This document shows positions 1 to 5,868 of a stretch of DNA of 10,414 bases, one piece after another. The number at the start of each line of letters is the position of its first letter. Position 1 is the first letter of the stretch. Source of the DNA: Pseudomonadota bacterium (lineage in GTDB: Bacteria > Pseudomonadota > Zetaproteobacteria > Mariprofundales > Mariprofundaceae); the NCBI GenBank assembly GCA_002401635.1, contig NVTQ01000048.1, positions 5,404 to 15,817 on the forward strand. Reading direction: 5' to 3'. Below the pieces are notes generated by a model, which was given only the letters and a program-made list of their open reading frames with translations, ran no database searches and was not told the DNA's origin. A program made the position numbers and the translations under genes.

Positions 1-2
1 AC

Positions 3-416
3 CAATTAACGCTTGCCAATCAGCATGGCTTTTCTGTAAGCCTGCAAGATAAAGGAGAGCTTTTGATGGCTGAGTTGCATGTGTTTTTTGCGGGTTATGA
101 AGCACAGCCCTCTTTATTGCATGGCGATCTTTGGTCTGGCAATCATGCTGTAGATAGTGGTGGCAATCCTGTGATATTTGATCCAGCGGTATATTATGGT
201 GATCGGGAGACCGATATAGCTATGACGGAACTCTTTGGCGGTCTTTCACGTGATTTTTACACCACATACCATGGGGCTTATCCGCTGGATGCAGGTTATC
301 AAGTTCGTAAGACATTATATAACCTTTATCATATTTTAAACCATGCTAATTTATTTGGCGGCTCTTATGTGCAACAAGCAGAAACGATGATAGATCAGTT
401 ATTGGCTGAATGTTAA
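3..416 (+). CDS. Fructosamine/ketosamine-3-kinase family protein, C-terminal part (5' end outside window)
   Basis: The frame is open from the first bases of the window to the TAA at 414-416, giving 137 residues, about half of a typical ~285-residue family member. The visible part holds the kinase catalytic loop HGDLWSGN (HGDxxxGN, aminoglycoside-phosphotransferase-like fold). It is followed by the metal-binding stretch IFDPAVYYGDRETDIAMTEL, whose DPAxYYGdRExDiAM pattern is the fructosamine-kinase hallmark. Family members phosphorylate sugar moieties of glycated amines or proteins, or related ketosamines, in the cytosol as a repair reaction; the substrate here cannot be read from sequence. An ATG at 63 lies inside the domain and is not the true start. 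The gene ends 10 bp before the convergent diguanylate cyclase. I see no strong terminator in that gap. Confidence 0.88.
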   Translation, partial: QLTLANQHGFSVSLQDKGELLMAELHVFFAGYEAQPSLLHGDLWSGNHAVDSGGNPVIFDPAVYYGDRETDIAMTELFGGLSRDFYTTYHGAYPLDAGYQVRKTLYNLYHILNHANLFGGSYVQQAETMIDQLLAEC

Positions 417-426
417 AAAACCATTT

Positions 427-1833
427 TTAGTCGCCTTTGGTGGTTAAGGCATGCACACAGTTTTTCCCTTGTTTTTTGGCTTTGTAGAGAGCCTTATCAG
501 CAAGGTGAACCAATGTCGCAGCATCGGTCAGTTGCTCAGTGTTAAGCGTGGCGAGACCGATGGAAACAGTGATGCGTACGTCGGGGCATTCCGCGATACG
601 AATGGACTGGATATTTTCTAAAATACGTCGCCCAATTTTTTCAGGAATATTGTTTTTGGCTCCCTCATCAAATGGCAGGAGAGCAATAAATTCATCACCA
701 CCAAAACGCGCACAAATGTCATAGCTTCGTAAGGCATGCTGAATACGCTCTGCAACCGCTTGTAACGCCTTATCGCCAATATGGTGACCGTGTAGATCAT
801 TGATATGTTTGAAATGATCCAAATCAAAAAACATGCAGCTTAGCTGAGCGCTGGGTAAACGTTTGATACGGGCAACTTCTTGTTCGATTCGTTTATCAAA
901 ATAACGACGGTTATAGCTATCTGTCAAAACATCACGAATCGCTTGTGCTTCAAGCTTTTGATGATCTTGCAATGCTTTCATGGTCAATCGTAAATGTGTG
1001 CCTGCCATGGTCAGTAGCTTTTCTTCTTCTTCTGATATATCGCCATCAAGTTGAATAAGTAGAACGGCGATAAGCGTGGTGTCATCAAGCAGTGGGATAG
1101 CGACATCAAACGTATGATTGACGATAGGCACATCGATGGGGGGATCAAGCAACTCAAAATACTGTCGCGATGAATCACGTTGACCAAAATCTTGGAAGCG
1201 ATGCTGTAGTTCACTGCTGAATTCGGGTGGCATGCTTTTAGGAATTCTCGTATCAAGAATACCAAAGCATTGGCATTCATCATCATTAAGAATAAAAGCC
1301 AGAGTTTTGCGTGCTAAAAGGCTGCTGTGAATGCCTTGAATCGCATGTTGTAATATATCGGATGCATTGTTGTGTGTTTCTAATTTAAGTGAAATATCCA
1401 ACATGCTATCGAGTAAGTTGAGGCGAAAACTCTGTGATTGAATGGTGCTTTTATCTGTGTGCTGATGATATATAATATCGAAAAGTAAGCGGGCGCTGTT
1501 GCCTGAAATAACCTCAATATGTGGGCGCTTTTTCCATTTCTGAATGATGTCAGAAACACCGCTATGCCCTGTAACATCAATGATAATATCACCATCAAAC
1601 TCTGCAATACTTCGTTCAGTACTGGTGGAGGTAGCAATATGCAAGGCTCGTGCGGCTTTGATAGCTGGTGCATTGGAATCGAGATCTACAATGCGATCAA
1701 TGTGTATCAAATCCCGACATTGCTGGAAGATGTCCAAAATAGCCAAACCACCTTGCCCACCACCCACGATGAGTATGTGAATATCACCTTGTTTGAGTTT
1801 GATGCTTGCGAAATTTTCTGGACGTTGTTTCAT
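427..1833 (-). CDS. Diguanylate cyclase with N-terminal Rossmann-like and central GAF-like domains
   Basis: A 468-residue soluble protein with no obvious membrane segment. Residues 17-125 look like a nucleotide-binding Rossmann fold: a beta strand followed by GGGQGG at 24-29, an acidic strand end (IVDLD, 48-52), and IIIDVTG at 83-89. Residues ~150-290 resemble a GAF sensor domain. The C-terminal GGDEF domain (~298-465) has an NRRYFD start, FFDLDHFKHIND with metal ligand D337, the active-site GGDEF at 378-382, and an I-site RSYD (369-372) exactly five residues upstream. An active enzyme making c-di-GMP with product feedback inhibition is therefore expected. The ATG at 1833 has a GGAG ribosome site (complement of 1839-1842). 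It lies 52 bp downstream of the YigZ-like gene on the same strand and may be co-transcribed. The sensed ligand is unknown; a dinucleotide is an inference. Confidence 0.9.
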   Translation of the reverse strand: MKQRPENFASIKLKQGDIHILIVGGGQGGLAILDIFQQCRDLIHIDRIVDLDSNAPAIKAARALHIATSTSTERSIAEFDGDIIIDVTGHSGVSDIIQKWKKRPHIEVISGNSARLLFDIIYHQHTDKSTIQSQSFRLNLLDSMLDISLKLETHNNASDILQHAIQGIHSSLLARKTLAFILNDDECQCFGILDTRIPKSMPPEFSSELQHRFQDFGQRDSSRQYFELLDPPIDVPIVNHTFDVAIPLLDDTTLIAVLLIQLDGDISEEEEKLLTMAGTHLRLTMKALQDHQKLEAQAIRDVLTDSYNRRYFDKRIEQEVARIKRLPSAQLSCMFFDLDHFKHINDLHGHHIGDKALQAVAERIQHALRSYDICARFGGDEFIALLPFDEGAKNNIPEKIGRRILENIQSIRIAECPDVRITVSIGLATLNTEQLTDAATLVHLADKALYKAKKQGKNCVHALTTKGD

Positions 1834-1849
1834 GCTTGCTCCATTGGTT

Positions 1850-1869
1850 TATGGCAATCTTACGCCATA
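1850..1869. other. Small stem-loop between yigZ-like and diguanylate cyclase genes
   Basis: Arms TATGGC (1850-1855) and GCCATA (1864-1869) are perfectly complementary with an 8-nt loop. No T-run follows on the minus strand, so it is a poor intrinsic terminator. It may be an RNA processing or stability hairpin in a xthA-yigZ-dgc transcript, or chance. Confidence 0.25.
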
Positions 1870-1885
1870 GTATGGAGAAAATCGA

Positions 1886-2548
1886 TTATTTATGCGTGGG
1901 GTAGATAATATTCACTTTGCCTTGTGTTTTGTCATAAATGATGCTTTTTAGGTCATTTTTAATGTTTAGTGGCACCAAAAGAGTCATTTTAGCTTGTTCT
2001 TCATAAGATAAATTGCAGATTTCCACATGATATATGTCAAGCCAGTGGCGTATTTGGCTTTCCAATGCATAAGGAAAATATATTTCTGCGGCAGTGGTCG
2101 CGATGACTTGCTGTAGGGGAAGCTCATCAAATGCCAATTGAACGCTACTGGAATAAGCGCGTACCAAACCACCAGCCCCCAATTTAATGCCGCCAAAATA
2201 ACGGCTGACCACGACCACGATTTCACCAATGTTTTCATTCACTGCTTTATGTTGCAATACATTCAGCATGGGTTTGCCAGCGGTTCCAGAAGGCTCACCT
2301 GCATCAGAGAAGCCGCGTTCGATAGATTCAGTGGGGTGACCTGCAATATAAGCCCAGCAATTGTGCCGTGCATCAGGGTATTGTGCTGAAATATCTTGAA
2401 TAAAGGCTCGGGCATCGGCTTTATTCTCTGCATGCCCAATATTCACAATAAAACGACTGCGTTTGATTTCTTGCTCAACACAGATGGATTTTTTAGGAAC
2501 CATATAATCAACAGACGTTATATCGTCATCTGAATTCATCTCATGCAT
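1886..2548 (-). CDS. yigZ: YigZ / IMPACT (UPF0029) family protein
   Basis: About 220 residues when started at ATG 2548 (E. coli YigZ is ~204). A longer frame reaches back to 2653 but lies inside the exonuclease III gene and adds 35 residues unlike the family, so it was not used. ATG 2539 is an equally possible start, and neither has a strong ribosome site. The N-terminal IMPACT domain shows KRSRFIVNIGHAENKADARAFI (29-50), ARHNCWAY (60-67), GFSDAGEPSGTAGKP (79-93) and the family signature SRYFGGIKLGAGGLVRAY (115-132). A second, weaker domain (~140-220) matches the YigZ C-terminal ferredoxin-like region. The bacterial function is unclear; eukaryotic IMPACT modulates GCN2, and translation-related roles have been proposed. 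The start lies 5 bp after the xthA stop, implying an xthA-yigZ operon. Confidence 0.9.
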   Translation of the reverse strand: MHEMNSDDDITSVDYMVPKKSICVEQEIKRSRFIVNIGHAENKADARAFIQDISAQYPDARHNCWAYIAGHPTESIERGFSDAGEPSGTAGKPMLNVLQHKAVNENIGEIVVVVSRYFGGIKLGAGGLVRAYSSSVQLAFDELPLQQVIATTAAEIYFPYALESQIRHWLDIYHVEICNLSYEEQAKMTLLVPLNIKNDLKSIIYDKTQGKVNIIYPTHK

Positions 2549-2553
2549 GGGTT

Positions 2554-3339
2554 TTAATCGTCTAGCGTGGCAATAATGGGAGCATGATCGGAAAACCAGT
2601 TGTCTGTATAAACTGAAAAGTGTGTGAACCGCTTGGCAGTTGCAGGGGTGCAAATATGATAATCAATGCGCCATCCAACATTGTTTTCGCGTGCTTTGCC
2701 ACGGTTCGACCACCATGAATATTGCTCTTTTTCAGGATAAATGGCTCGAAAGGCATCCACAAAGCCTTTTTTATCAAATAACTCATCCATCCAAGCTCGT
2801 TCTTCGGGTAAAAAGCCAGAGTTCTTTTTATTTCCTTTCCAATTTTTTAAATCAATATTGTTATGCGCGATGTTAATATCACCGCATAAAATCACCTCAC
2901 GCCCTTGCTCTTTTAAGCTGCTGATAAAGGGCATAAAACGCTCTAAAAATGTCATCTTAATAGCTTGGCGTTCATCCGAGCTGGAGCCTGATGGAAAGTA
3001 TGCGCTGATGATGGATAAGTTAGAAAAATCGACTTGTACAAAGCGTCCTTCGGCATCCATATCCGACCAATCCGTATCAGGGTTGATGCTCGCTAGTCCA
3101 ATATAGACAGCATCAGGTTTTTGCCGTGAATAAAGTGCGACACCTGAATAACCAGGCTTTTTAGCGAAGTGATAATAATGGTGATAGCCGTCAGGCTTGG
3201 CTTCTTCTGGAATTTGATGTTCATGGGCTTTTAGCTCTTGCAGGCAAAGAATATCAGCATCTTCTTTTGCGAACCAATCCCAAAATCCTTTACGTGTTGC
3301 AGCACGAATGCCATTCAAGTTTGCAGTGATTATTTTCAT
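2554..3339 (-). CDS. xthA: Exodeoxyribonuclease III (AP endonuclease, EEP fold)
   Basis: 261 residues, full length for the exonuclease III / ExoA family. It cleaves abasic sites and degrades 3' ends in base excision repair in the cytosol. All key residues are present: N7 in TANLNGIR, E35 in CLQELK (metal), Y114 in SAYFPSG, D154 and N156 in GDINIAH (catalysis), D226 in GWRIDYH, and the D251-H252 pair in SDHAP. The start is an ATG with no Shine-Dalgarno sequence. A sigma70-like promoter ends 6 nt upstream, so the mRNA may be leaderless. The first ~22 codons and ~45 bp of upstream DNA are duplicated 680 bp away on the far side of a toxin-antitoxin pair, which now lies just upstream on the same strand. 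yigZ follows 5 bp downstream. Confidence 0.96.
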   Translation of the reverse strand: MKIITANLNGIRAATRKGFWDWFAKEDADILCLQELKAHEHQIPEEAKPDGYHHYYHFAKKPGYSGVALYSRQKPDAVYIGLASINPDTDWSDMDAEGRFVQVDFSNLSIISAYFPSGSSSDERQAIKMTFLERFMPFISSLKEQGREVILCGDINIAHNNIDLKNWKGNKKNSGFLPEERAWMDELFDKKGFVDAFRAIYPEKEQYSWWSNRGKARENNVGWRIDYHICTPATAKRFTHFSVYTDNWFSDHAPIIATLDD

Positions 3340-3384
3340 GCGAGGATTATGCAGGGATGTTAAAGAAGTGCAAAGTAGGGTGGG
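3272..3384. repeat. Direct repeat copy A: xthA promoter and first ~22 codons
   Basis: This segment recurs in the same orientation at 3952-4064, exactly 680 bp away. By hand alignment 107 of 113 positions match without gaps, and the core 3288-3380 has one mismatch (A3325 versus G4005). Copy A belongs to the intact xthA. The two copies bracket the toxin-antitoxin pair. Confidence 0.93.
3346..3373 (-). promoter_or_regulatory. Predicted sigma70 promoter of xthA (inside repeat copy A)
   Basis: On the minus strand there is a -35 TTGCAC (3373-3368), a 16-nt spacer and a -10 CATAAT (3351-3346, five of six consensus bases). The expected start of transcription, 7 nt further, falls on the A of the xthA ATG at 3339. 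With no ribosome site visible, this predicts a leaderless or near-leaderless transcript. The same promoter is present in repeat copy B (4053-4026). Confidence 0.5.
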
Positions 3385-3402
3385 GGATTCTGTTTTTTTG
3401 AA

Positions 3403-3675
3403 TTACTTTATTTTTCGATAGAAGTTTTCATGTGAGCCAACCAATAACAGTAACCTTGTTGTTGAATCGTATTCATATGCAAGTAGAAACCGCTGCTTTA
3501 CGCACTCAAATTTATAAACATAGACACCTTGCAAATCACCTTTTTTTACTGTGCCAAGCGTAGGGTCAAGGGCAATATCTGCGACAGCTTTATCAACAGC
3601 ATCTTTTTGATTGTTGTGAAGTTTTTTGTAGGAGCGCATAAAGGCATTGCTTTGCCGTATGATTATATCAGCCAC
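3403..3675 (-). CDS. RelE/ParE-family toxin of a type II toxin-antitoxin pair
   Basis: A 90-residue basic protein starting at GTG 3675. It has the compact RelE/ParE layout: an N-terminal helical stretch RQSNAFMRSYKKLHNNQKDAVDKAVADI, then a beta-sheet with LQGVYVYKFECVKQRFLLAYEYD, then the ending LLLLVGSHENFYRKIK. The GSHENFYR-type C terminus is typical of ParE-like toxins paired with ParD-like antitoxins. Whether it cleaves mRNA or poisons gyrase cannot be told from sequence. The start overlaps the antitoxin stop by 8 nt, giving translational coupling with the antitoxin first. It ends 63 bp before xthA on the same strand with only a weak A-tract and no clear terminator between them, so read-through into xthA is plausible. 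Confidence 0.88.
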   Translation of the reverse strand: MADIIIRQSNAFMRSYKKLHNNQKDAVDKAVADIALDPTLGTVKKGDLQGVYVYKFECVKQRFLLAYEYDSTTRLLLLVGSHENFYRKIK

Positions 3676-3895
3676 GAAATTGGTTGGGTTTAAATGTTGT
3701 TAGATGCTCGCGGTCTTCGGCTTTTGCAACCATTAAATCGCGCACAAACTCAATAGGCAAGTCTGGATTATCGAGTGCGGCTTTGCCAATTTTTGCCCAG
3801 AATTCAAGTTGCCCCGATATGGTGCGACATTCACCTTTTGAAATACTTTTAGCCTCTTCATACAGCTGATCATCAATACGGACTGGCATACTCAT
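3668..3895 (-). CDS. ParD-like antitoxin of the type II pair
   Basis: 75 residues from ATG 3895, chosen because a GGAGAG ribosome site (complement of 3900-3905) lies 4 nt upstream. An in-frame ATG at 3907 would add four residues but starts inside the operator palindrome. The N-terminus MSMPVRIDDQLYEEAKSIS followed by RTISGQLEFWAKIGKAALDNPDLPIEFV resembles the ParD_like antitoxin family, a ribbon-helix-helix DNA binder that also caps the toxin. The C-terminal part (VRDLMVAKAEDREHLTTFKPNQFRG) is the probable toxin-binding segment. It is expected to autorepress through the palindrome directly upstream. It overlaps the toxin start by 8 nt. Confidence 0.9.
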   Translation of the reverse strand: MSMPVRIDDQLYEEAKSISKGECRTISGQLEFWAKIGKAALDNPDLPIEFVRDLMVAKAEDREHLTTFKPNQFRG

Positions 3896-3905
3896 AAGGC
3901 TCTCC

Positions 3906-3927
3906 ATTTACTACATTTGTAGTAAAT
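3906..3927. promoter_or_regulatory. Operator palindrome of the toxin-antitoxin operon
   Basis: A perfect 10-bp inverted repeat, ATTTACTACA / TGTAGTAAAT, with a 2-bp centre (TT). It starts 11 bp upstream of the antitoxin ATG and overlaps the end of the predicted -10 box. Position and symmetry are what is expected for a ribbon-helix-helix antitoxin dimer that represses its own operon. Confidence 0.78.
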
Positions 3928-3953
3928 TGTATCAATAGGTATTTATAAAGCAA
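3926..3953 (-). promoter_or_regulatory. Predicted promoter of the toxin-antitoxin operon
   Basis: On the minus strand there is a -35 TTGCTT (3953-3948), a 16-nt spacer and a -10 TACAAT (3931-3926, five of six consensus bases). The -10 overlaps the operator palindrome by two bases. The -35 sits at the decayed inner edge of repeat copy B. A second promoter inside copy B (4053-4026) points the same way and could also transcribe the pair. Confidence 0.5.
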
Positions 3954-4064
3954 CTAATTCCAAAAAACTTTACGTGTTGCAGCACGAATGCCATTCAAGT
4001 TTGCGGTGATTATTTTCATGCGAGGATTATGCAGGGATGTTAAAGAAGTGCAAAGTAGGGCGGG
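3952..4064. repeat. Direct repeat copy B: duplicated xthA promoter and 5' end
   Basis: This is the second copy of the segment at 3272-3384. Similarity is near perfect at 3968-4060 and weaker at the inner edge 3952-3967, where four changes accumulate. It holds the xthA promoter (-35 4053-4048, -10 4031-4026), still oriented toward the toxin-antitoxin genes. Confidence 0.93.
3954..4019 (-). pseudogene. Truncated xthA 5' fragment (21 codons)
   Basis: Starting at ATG 4019 the reading frame gives MKIITANLNGIRAATRK, identical to xthA residues 1-17, then VFWN in place of GFWD, and a TAG at 3956-3954 where xthA has the Trp22 codon. It keeps the promoter and start of xthA but none of the catalytic core apart from N7. 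It is a by-product of the duplication flanking the toxin-antitoxin pair. If transcribed, it would be a short leader ORF ending ~60 bp before the antitoxin start. Confidence 0.85.
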
Positions 4065-4115
4065 ATAAATAATATAAAATTGATAATGATGCTTTTTTTT
4101 GAATGTGCGCGTTTA

Positions 4116-4325
4116 TCACGGAAAGATTGCGCCATCATTCATGCCATGATTGGTATGACTGTCATAATCCTTTTCAATGATTTTAAATTTCTCAATAATA
4201 CCCTCTGCAATGCGGTTTGCATCTGTCTCAAGTTGCTTGCATGTGCGCCGTGCTTGCATACTTATGATCGCACTTTCTATTTCCCTAGCGGCTTGGATTC
4301 CTAGGGAAATGCTGATTAATTCCAA
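4116..4325 (-). CDS. Small orphan ORF, possibly a truncated gene
   Basis: A 69-residue frame with only a TTG start (4325) and no ribosome site. The frame is open upstream only to a TAA at 4343-4341. The translation is helix-prone and protein-like (EIESAIISMQARRTCKQLETDANRIAEGIIEKFKIIEKDYDS), with a spacing compatible with a short coiled coil. I do not recognise it. Because it begins beside the IS5-like remnant, it could be the tail of a gene interrupted by that element. The opposite strand also has a 74-codon frame, which looks less protein-like. Low certainty that it is expressed. Confidence 0.3.
   Translation of the reverse strand: MELISISLGIQAAREIESAIISMQARRTCKQLETDANRIAEGIIEKFKIIEKDYDSHTNHGMNDGAIFP
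4279..4310. repeat. Perfect 10-bp inverted repeat (stem-loop)
   Basis: ATTTCCCTAG (4279-4288) and CTAGGGAAAT (4301-4310) are exact reverse complements around a 12-nt loop. No T-run follows on either strand. It lies in the 5' part of the orphan ORF, just before the IS remnant. A second short palindrome, ATTCC-AA-GGAAT, is at 4319-4330. Possible roles are a protein-binding site or an element boundary; neither is demonstrated. Confidence 0.5.
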
Positions 4326-4369
4326 GGAATATGTTAGTTTTTAATCATTCTAATCAAGGTGGTTATTGG

Positions 4370-4840
4370 ATGTGCAATCAACGCAGTTTTTCAGAACTTG
4401 AATATATGGTTAAAAAGCGCCTGACTCGCCGAGAGAAGTTTTTGAACGAAATGGAGTCAATTATTCCATGGTCGCGCTTACTTTCTGCTATTGAACCTTA
4501 CTACCCGACATCAGGTAGAGTTGGTCGCCAGCCTATTGGCTTATCCAAGATGTTTCGCATTCATTGTATGCAGAACTGGTTTAATTACTCGGATCGTCAA
4601 ATGGAAGATGCGCTCTATGAAATAGAAAGTATTCGTCGTTTTTCAGGGTTTAGTAGCGTTTTGGATACGTTGCCCGATGAAACTACGATATTGAACTTTC
4701 GACACCTTCTTGAGGAACATAAGCTAACCGAAGAAATATTAACTACGATCAATGTATACCTTAAAGAACAAGGCTTAAAAGAAAACGGGGTCAGGTCTTG
4801 CAATCCAGCATTTGATTGTAATTTTACCGTTCTGAATTAA
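4370..4840 (+). pseudogene. IS5-family transposase, N-terminal fragment fused to a fold-back element
   Basis: ATG 4370 is preceded by AAGGTGG (4356-4362), a good ribosome site; an earlier in-frame ATG at 4331 lacks one. Residues 1-139 match the N-terminal DUF772 region of IS5-subgroup transposases: LTRREKFLNEMESIIPW, IEPYYP, GRQPIGLSKMFRIHCMQNWFNYSDRQMEDALYEI, and LPDETTILNFRHLLEEHKL. The frame then runs into the inverted-repeat element at 4788 and ends 17 codons later, so 156 residues remain of a usual ~320. The DDE catalytic domain is absent, including the GTIVDATII-type motif carrying the first Asp. No right end of the IS can be seen after the element. The fragment cannot transpose; a truncated protein could still be made. 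Confidence 0.85.
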
Positions 4841-4905
4841 AGTGGCTGCAGCCACAGTGCATGAGGGGGGAAGGGTAAATAATGTATGATTGCAAGACCT
4901 GACCC
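4788..4905. mobile_element. 118-bp fold-back element (REPIN/MITE-like) with 18-bp perfect terminal inverted repeats
   Basis: The ends are GGGTCAGGTCTTGCAATC (4788-4805) and its exact reverse complement (4888-4905). The centre is a 14-bp palindrome GTGGCTG/CAGCCAC (4842-4855). In between, further pieces pair imperfectly (for example TTTACCGTT with AAGGGTAAA), so the whole unit can fold into one long hairpin. GGTCAGGTCTTGCAA-type termini resemble, from memory, repeats found near REP-associated (RAYT, Y1) transposases; no such gene is in the window. It contains no coding capacity of its own. It interrupts the IS5-like transposase frame and supplies its last 17 codons. No target duplication is evident. 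Confidence 0.75.
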
Positions 4906-4998
4906 TCATTCTCATAGCAATAAATGCAGCATAAGCAAAGGCAGGGAAACGGGATATAGTGATTAAATTTCACAGTTGTTTTTAAGTCCGACATGCTC

Positions 4999-5027
4999 CT
5001 GACTTTGTGTATTTAAAAGGCTAAATT
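4999..5027 (+). promoter_or_regulatory. Possible promoter for the Yip1-like gene
   Basis: A -35-like CTGACT (4999-5004), a 17-nt spacer and a -10-like TAAATT (5022-5027) match consensus at four positions each. It would give a leader of ~75 nt before ATG 5110. Confidence 0.3.
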
Positions 5028-5085
5028 AATTGCTTTTAAGGTGGGGACTTGTCATGTTAAGGTTATGGAACCAGTTGCATGTACA

Positions 5086-5108
5086 CCACTTATCGATGGG
5101 GGGAGTGG
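5086..5108 (+). promoter_or_regulatory. Strong ribosome site in a possible hairpin before the Yip1-like gene
   Basis: GGGGGGAG (5098-5105) lies 4 nt before ATG 5110 and decides the start. CCACT (5086-5090) can pair with AGTGG (5104-5108), placing the G-run in the loop and the end of the ribosome site in the stem. Weak translational control by this hairpin is possible but not shown. Confidence 0.4.
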
Positions 5109-5109
5109 C

Positions 5110-5685
5110 ATGGGGGAAAATAAACGCACAACATTGAAGCTTCGGCAGGTTCCTTCAGCTATTTTTGATATGTTGGTGGGGCCGAAAGAGTTTTTTTCAA
5201 GATTACCGAAAGGTAGTCACTTTTTAGACTCGGTGCTTCTTCTTAGTATTCTGATGTTAGCGCATATCGTGCTTCGATATTTGTGGTTTATGCTTCAGTT
5301 TGGCGTTACACCCATGACGGCGATGCCTTGGGGTTCAGAAACTTTCGGAGGCCTGTACACATCCCTGTTGCTTGTAGATTTGGGGGTGTTACCCATGATG
5401 TTATTCACACTTTGGCTGGCTGCATGGCTGGTTTCCAAGGCGTTACGGTGGATTGAGGGAAAAGAGGTGTCTACCCATGATATTTTACTGATATCTGTAT
5501 TCGCCATAGCTCCTTTGGCTATTTTTGGTGAAACACTTGTGGGTTTTTTTGTGCCTGTTTGGTGTTTTTACCTCTTATGGCGAGGGCTTGTTGCGGCTTA
5601 TGCGGTCAATGTGTTTTTAGCGTTCTTTCTTAGTATCATAATGCGAGTGATATTCTTTCCTGGAGTTTTCTTTATTTTTGCGTAA
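5110..5685 (+). CDS. Small multi-pass membrane protein, Yip1-like
   Basis: 191 residues from ATG 5110, chosen for its strong ribosome site. A longer frame from GTG 5041 adds 23 residues with no sign of conservation. The N-terminus has AIFDMLVGPKEFFSRLP (17-33), the amphipathic lead-in typical of bacterial Yip1-domain proteins. About five hydrophobic segments follow: ~39-63, 83-112, 122-140, 142-166 and 168-190. It is an inner-membrane protein of unknown role; bacterial Yip1-like proteins have no settled function. It stands alone on the plus strand, downstream of the mobile-element scar and convergent with the operon ending at 5870. Confidence 0.72.
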   Translation: MGENKRTTLKLRQVPSAIFDMLVGPKEFFSRLPKGSHFLDSVLLLSILMLAHIVLRYLWFMLQFGVTPMTAMPWGSETFGGLYTSLLLVDLGVLPMMLFTLWLAAWLVSKALRWIEGKEVSTHDILLISVFAIAPLAIFGETLVGFFVPVWCFYLLWRGLVAAYAVNVFLAFFLSIIMRVIFFPGVFFIFA

Positions 5686-5848
5686 ACATAGATGGTAACT
5701 ATTTAGCTCACCACTGATTTGCCCGATGCCTGCGTCGCTATACATACGGACGACTGATGAGGGGTTTGTTATGGGCAAAGGAATAAGCTAGGACACGACA
5801 GTATTTGTGAATAATTTAGGCTAATTTGTAGGCCTGCTGAATGGTTAT

Positions 5849-5868
5849 ACAAGGTGTTTATTTGATGT
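5849..5868. repeat. 20-bp direct repeat, left copy (flanks the CvfB-LexA-YbiB operon)
   Basis: ACAAGGTGTTTATTTGATGT here and ACAAGGTGTTTGCTTGATGT at 9125-9144 match at 18 of 20 positions in the same orientation. One lies just past the last stop of the four-gene operon and the other just upstream of its first start. Confidence 0.45.

Noticed and set aside
417..426. Bidirectional terminator between the kinase-like gene and the diguanylate cyclase
   Set aside because: The 10-bp gap and flanks offer only an A/T stem (AAAAA-TGG-TTTTT), which is too weak to call.
1519..1908. 129-codon plus-strand frame opposite the diguanylate cyclase
   Set aside because: It is antisense to the conserved Rossmann domain. 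Its composition is that of a shadow frame.
2549..2653. Upstream extension of the YigZ-like protein (35 extra residues)
   Set aside because: It lies wholly within exonuclease III coding sequence, has no family similarity, and starts at ATG 2548 or 2539 give the normal length.
4080..4304. 74-codon plus-strand frame
   Set aside because: It is cysteine- and hydrophobic-rich and opposite the more protein-like 69-codon minus frame. No ribosome site and no recognisable domain.
4906..5040. Remaining 3' half of the IS5-family transposase after the fold-back element
   Set aside because: The translations I tried on both strands across this stretch show none of the IS5 catalytic or C-terminal motifs, and stops are frequent.
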